Shown: one piece after another, positions 59,650 to 64,000 of the stretch
Layout: every line of letters starts with the position of its first letter
Position numbering within the stretch: the first letter of the stretch is position 1
Source of the DNA: Cephalopachus bancanus
Taxonomy: Eukaryota; Chordata; Mammalia; Primates; Tarsiidae
Direction: 5' to 3'
NCBI GenBank assembly: GCA_027257055.1
Contig: JAPVLO010000404.1
Coordinates: 1,230,944 to 1,294,943 of the forward strand
DNA: 64,000 nt
The notes under the pieces: model-generated
What the model was told of the DNA's origin: nothing
The model's input: only the letters and a program-made list of their open reading frames with translations
Databases searched by the model: none
Position numbers and translations under genes: made by a program

Positions 59650-60360
59650 CACCCTACCGTGCTATAAGCACTAGAACTGCATCCCTCTCTCTAACTGTGG
59701 TTTTGTACCCATTAACCAGCCTCTCTATCCTTCCCTTCCACTACTTCTCCCAGCCTCTAATGGTCACAGTTTTGCTCTCTACTTCTATGACCTTAACTTT
59801 ATTTTTAGCTCCCCTGTATGAAGGAGCCGTGCAGTATTTATCTTTCTTTGCCTGACTTCACTGAATACCCTCCAGGCTCGTCTGTGTTGCTGCAAATGAC
59901 AGGAATTCATTCTTTTTATGAGGGAATAATATTCTATGGTGTGTATATGCCACATTTTCTTTATCCATGTATTTGTTAAGAGAAATTTAGATTAATTCCA
60001 TACCTTGACAAGTGTGAATAGTGCTGCAGTAGACATAGGAATGCAGATAATTCTTCAATATATTGATTCCTTCTTCTTTGGATAAATTCCCAGTCATGAG
60101 ATTGGTGGACCATATGGTCGTTCGATTTTTAGTTTCTTGAGAAACCACCATACAGTGTGGTTCTTCAATGGCTGTACTAATTTATATTCCTACCAATACT
60201 GTCTGAGAGATCACTTTACTCTGTATCCTTGCCAGCATTCATTACTCTTTTTGCCTTTTTTCTAAAATAAGAAATCTTACAGGTTTTTTACTGTCCAGTA
60301 TGGTGTTAGCTGTGAGTTTGTCATATATGGCTATTTTTCTGTGTTGCGATATATCCTTTC

Positions 60361-61212
60361 TGTTAGGGTGCAGACGGACTGGGTGAGGGTGGAGAGGCGC
60401 AGGGCAGAGAGGCGCGCAGCAAACCGCTGGGGCTGGCAACCCAGAGGCGCACGCCGGCAACCCAGAGATCCAAGTAGATTGCAAAGCATTGCAACATACA
60501 GAGGTGAGAGAAGAAAAGATTTATTTAAGAAAAGTTCACCGCCCACAGACAGGGAGTGAGCCTACACTGTAGGTGAGTGTGGCGTTGTAGCCCCCCAGAG
60601 TCCTGGCTTAAATCCTTCTCTTGGAGATGTTGCACGTGACTGCCGTAACTGCCGTGACTTCCTTATCGACCACCTGTGGATGTCCTGGAGAACCTGTGAC
60701 ACAGAGACCCATTAATGTCTGCCCACATTATCATAGCCCCTAGAGAAGGGAGTGACAAGGATTCTGATTCTCCTACACCTTCCCAAATGGCATTCCTTAG
60801 ACCTGGTGGAGGGTGCACCTCCCCTTATCTCCTAGGCATTCCCAATAGGTAGCTTTGGGGGATCCTTGGCTTCTCTGTAGATTATGCCCAATTTACTGGA
60901 AGATTAAATCCCCGCTGCTCCCCCTCTGAGTAGTCATAACTTTTGTAATTATAAGTTTCATGACTTTTATGGTCCTTGCCCAATGCATGAAGTCTTAGGC
61001 CTTGTAAATTCCCTTTACTCTAGGCAAGCTTGATTGCCACTATGAGATACCTCTAATACCTGGAAGTCTGTTTCTGAAAAGACAAAGTCAGCAAAGTTAA
61101 TTTTACATAAAGTGTGCATTTCTCCAAAAGCATAGCTTCTGCTTTCTCATCATTGTGTCAGGGTTTAAGAACAAGATGAAAAATGGCTTCCCACTCTCGG
61201 TCTGTCCTTTCA
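60361..61212 (-). mobile_element. Solo LTR, ERV1-like
   Basis: 852 bp. On the minus strand it starts TGAAAGGACAGACC and ends CACCCTAACA. An AATAAA poly(A) signal lies at the complement of 60520-60525. It sits in the poly(A) tail of the adjacent Alu (gaaa on both sides). No internal viral sequence. The family is not named and is unrelated by eye to the LTRs at 52509/59295. Confidence 0.65.
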
Positions 61213-61515
61213 TTTTCTTTCTTTCTTTTTTTTTTCTTTTTGAGTTGGAGTCCCACTCTGTTGCCCAGGCTGGAGTGCAGTGGCACACTCGTGAGTGTGC
61301 CAACCTACTAGGCTTCAGCAATCCTTCCAACTCAGCCTTCCAAGTAGCTGGGACTACGAGTGTGTGCTACCACACCCGGCTAATTGTTTTATTTATTGTA
61401 GAGACGAGGTCTTGCCAAGTTGCCTGGGCTGGTCTTGAACCTGTGGGCTCAGGCAATTCACTCGCCTCGGCCTCCCAAAGTGCTGGGATGACAGGCTGAG
61501 CCACTGAGCCCGGCC
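61213..61515 (-). mobile_element. Alu dimer, lineage-specific type, inserted in L1
   Basis: Antisense dimer ending gagcccggcc. The TSD of the Alu is split by the LTR: gatataccctttg follows the Alu at 61518, and gatatatccttt precedes the LTR at about 60348. Confidence 0.92.
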
Positions 61516-61840
61516 GAGATATACCCTTTGTATGCCTAACTTCTTGAGAGTTTTTATCATGAAGGAATATTGAATTTTATTGAATACCATTTCTTTCTGT
61601 ATTGACCTGCAGTACTTTTTAATAACAAATTCGACTGCAGAATGAAAATATTTTAAGGAAGAATAGCATGCCATAATATGAACTCATAGAGACTTCCATA
61701 TTAAAATCCAACAAAATCATACTGGGAGCATTTGCACTATTGCACAAGCACAGGCATCCAGAAGAATGTCTTTCTCTGGGGTGTTCTTGCTTTTGCCTTC
61801 TTCAGCTGTGTGAGAAGACTTTCAATAGTCCTCTTTCTTT

Positions 61841-62100
61841 TTTTTTTTTTTTTGAGTTGGAGTCTCACTCTACCACCCAGGCTGGAGGGCAGTGGCACGC
61901 TCCTGGCCACCACAGCCTCGACCTGCTGGGCTCCATCGATCCTTCTGCCTCAGCCCACCAAAACTACAGATGCGCACTACCAAACCCAGCTATTTTTTTA
62001 TTTTATTGTAGAGACGAGGTCTCGCCAAGTTGCCCAGGCTTGTCTCAAACATGCGGGCTCCCAAAGTGCTGGGATTACAGGCTGAGTCACCGAGCCCGGC
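61841..62100 (-). mobile_element. Alu dimer, internally shortened
   Basis: Antisense dimer with a short TSD tcctctttc. Bases are missing in both arms (cagcccaccaaaactacaga, caaacatgcgggctcccaaa). Confidence 0.92.
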
Positions 62101-62461
62101 CCAAGGATCCTCTTTCATCCTCAGAGTTGACAGCGGCACCCTGTGACAAGTAAAGTGGGCAGCAAAAGCCAACAGCTAGCTCCCTTGAATGCACTAATTT
62201 TCTGTTGACTTTCGTTCCCCTTTTCGTAAGACTTCCTGAGATACCGAGCACAGAAGTGAATATCAGCAGTCTAGTTCTGGGCACCCCATCAGCACATAGA
62301 GTGCATTCCTGGTTGCAGCCTGGAGCGTCACTGCTGGCTGAACTCACTTCTCCTCGCCCACCAAGGAGCCTGAAAACCACATGAGAGTGGAGAGGAGCGT
62401 GTGGCACCACTCCTTCCAGAGAGATCAGCCCCTTCACTGCACTTTACTGACTGAAGACTGT
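62101..62461. other. Intronic sequence with nothing recognised
   Basis: Unique, moderately GC-rich. The 116-codon minus frame (62087-62437) overlaps the Alu end and is not supported as a gene. Confidence 0.4.
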
Positions 62462-62720
62462 TGATTCATTTGGCCCTCAAATCTCACATATCAGAGAGTG
62501 AGATTTGGAGCGACTTCCCTGAGCTCACATAGCTGATGATAGAGGAGGGACTGGAATTCCACCTCTCCTGACTGCCAGCCCGGAATTCTTTCCATTTCCC
62601 AGTCACTCACTTATTCGTACATTCTTCTAACATTCACTGGAGGCCTACTGTGAGCAGCTGTGACTACAGAGTTGAATTAGACACAGACCCTCCACTCAAG
62701 GTCTTTACCAGGCCTGATGC
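62462..62720 (-). repeat. MIR and L2-end relics
   Basis: gagctcacatagctgatgat and gagggactggaattccacct are antisense MIR strings. ttcttctaacattcactgga and acacagaccctccactcaag follow LINE2-end order. Confidence 0.5.
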
Positions 62721-63232
62721 CTTGGATTTCCCAGAAGGTCTGAGTTCCATCAGAAGGATGACTCCACACCAGGGCCTTCCCTCTGCCTTGGCTGGATTAC
62801 ACAATCACTACTGGCACTGTGCAGACCCATTTCCAGTACCCAATGTCTTCCTCATAAATGGCCTGCTCTCTGGTCTTCTGACTTTATTATTAGGGTTTTA
62901 CACTCAAAAATAACATTACTGACAAATAATAGTAAGTGAACAGTACTTAAGCTCTAAAGATCAAGATATTAATACCACAGAGGGACCTCATTTTCTCTCT
63001 TGTAAAAGAAGAGAGAGAGGGAGAATTGATATGCATGTGTACAAACATATGTGTACATGTGTGTGCCTAGGAATATGATTCTCTGAGACAGAAGGAAAGA
63101 ACGCTTTTGCTCTTGAATGGACCACAGTACAAGCTACAGGTATATTCTAGCCCTCACATGGCTGCAACATTCACCAGACTACCAATATTGGATAAACAGA
63201 TTTTTTTCAACTGGTAATTTTTAATAATTTAG
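62721..63232. other. Intronic sequence with nothing recognised
   Basis: Includes a short GA run and an imperfect GT-rich patch at 63025-63065. Confidence 0.4.
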
Positions 63233-63517
63233 CCAGTTCGGTGGCTCAGCCTGGAATCCCGCGCCTTGAGAGGCTGAGTGAGTGGATTGCCTGAGCCCGT
63301 GGGTTCAAGACCCACCTGGGCAAGTTGGCAAGACCTCATCTCTACAATAAATCAAAAAAATTAGCCGGGCGTGGTAGCGTGTGCCTGTAGTTCCAGCTAC
63401 TTGGAAGGCTGAGGTGGAAGGATCGCCAGAGCCTAGCAGTTGAGGCTGCAGTGGCCAGGAGCGGCCACTGCACTCCATTCTGGGAGACTGAGTGAGACTC
63501 CAACTCAAAAAAATTTC
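63233..63517 (+). mobile_element. Alu dimer, lineage-specific type
   Basis: Sense dimer, TSD ttttaataattta on both sides. Right arm gccaggagcggccactgcac. Confidence 0.96.
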
Positions 63518-63569
63518 TTTTAATAATTTAAGTACACTTTTTGCAGTATAAGAACCCAACCTGGAGCCT

Positions 63570-63835
63570 TTCGTTTGACCATCAAGTATTTCCTGAGGGC
63601 CTGCTGTATTCCCAGCCTTGTATGAGGTGGAGGTTAGGGAGGCCAAGTCAGAGATCATGATCCCCAAACTTTCACTTTCATGTTGCTGTCACTCTTGTCC
63701 CGTTTGATTCTGAGGTGGAAGAGGACTGGTAATGTTATCTGTGTCACAGAGGAGGAAGTTGAGGGGCAGAGAGGTTCAGTAACTTGCCCAGGCCCTCAAG
63801 AGTAAGAGTAAGAGGTAAACTGCGGGAGGGTGAGG
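63570..63835 (-). repeat. L2-end and MIR relics
   Basis: tatttcctgagggcctgctg is LINE2-end-like. gaggaggaagttgaggggca and ttcagtaacttgcccaggcc are the antisense MIR core. Confidence 0.6.
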
Positions 63836-64000
63836 GGAAGACGCCCGATCTTGCCACTAAAACAGTGGTTTGGTTTGGTTTTTGTTTTGCCTTTTAACTA
63901 TGCCAGATTGCCTGCCCATATATTTTAAATGCAGGAGAGATGGGGGGGGCGGAAATTGCAAATACAAAAATGTATCCTTGCAATGGAATAAATAATAACA

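Larger units (their letters stand above)
52320..61700 (-). mobile_element. L1 3' end, split by a provirus and by an Alu with an LTR
   Basis: L1 3' UTR in antisense at 52320-52508 (taatgatcaaatcagggcat, gttctttgtgttgggaacat, acaataaattgttgttgact) continues without loss at 59650 (caccctaccgtgctataag). It runs to about 60360, and resumes after a second insertion at 61516 (ctaacttcttgagagttttt, atcatgaaggaatattgaat). The continuity fixes the edges of both insertions. Confidence 0.85.
16199..64000 (+). other. PDE4B: PDE4B intron downstream of the third exon, open at the right edge
   Basis: Intron beginning with GTAGGC and running past the window. I looked for the PDE4B2 short-isoform first exon and the UCR2 exon on the + strand and did not recognise either. 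All listed mobile elements from 22 kb onward lie in this intron. Confidence 0.8.

Noticed and set aside
16199..64000. PDE4B2 first exon or UCR2 exon
   Set aside because: No sequence encoding the expected short-isoform start or the UCR2 peptide was recognised; they are probably beyond the right edge.

Overview
The window is primate nuclear DNA from inside one large gene. Three short exons on the + strand (8263-8299, 8424-8494, 16149-16198) have clean AG/GT borders and compatible phases. Together they encode a segment of upstream conserved region 1 (UCR1) of the cAMP phosphodiesterase PDE4B. Everything else is PDE4B intron, filled by transposable-element relics and unique sequence. No other intact protein gene and no RNA gene was found.

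Organism: about sixteen Alu dimers share a derived consensus (GGTGGCTCAGCCTGTAATCC; CTACAATAAATCAAAAA; GACTCCAACTCAAAA tail junction). I do not associate it with anthropoid AluJ/S/Y, lemur Alu or galago SINEs. Some copies carry clean target-site duplications (TSDs) and look fairly young. A non-anthropoid primate is implied. Tarsier is my best guess by elimination, not a proven assignment.

Layout: 1-8262 is upstream intron with MIR, L2 and Alu relics. 8263-8494 holds two exons around a 124-bp intron, followed by a perfect CRE octamer and a long CA repeat. 8495-16148 is a second intron with an inverted Alu pair and a MER5A. 16149-16198 is the third exon. 16199-64000 is a very long intron. It contains a repeat-poor stretch (16.2-22 kb), several nested repeats (mariner, hAT-like, L1, L2, MIR, Alu), and a 376-bp inverted duplication pasted into an Alu (43118-43493 against 43953-44328). 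It also contains a complete but defective ERV1-class provirus on the minus strand (52509-59649) sitting in an antisense L1, and a solo LTR in the tail of an Alu in the same L1.

The provirus has two LTRs, a tRNA-His-type primer binding site, gag with two zinc knuckles, a damaged protease, RNase H and integrase, and a frameshifted env. I could find no reverse-transcriptase domain. The most unusual structural features are the inverted duplication, the lineage-specific Alu set, the nested L1/ERV/Alu/LTR stack and the two CRE octamers in introns of a cAMP-degrading enzyme gene.
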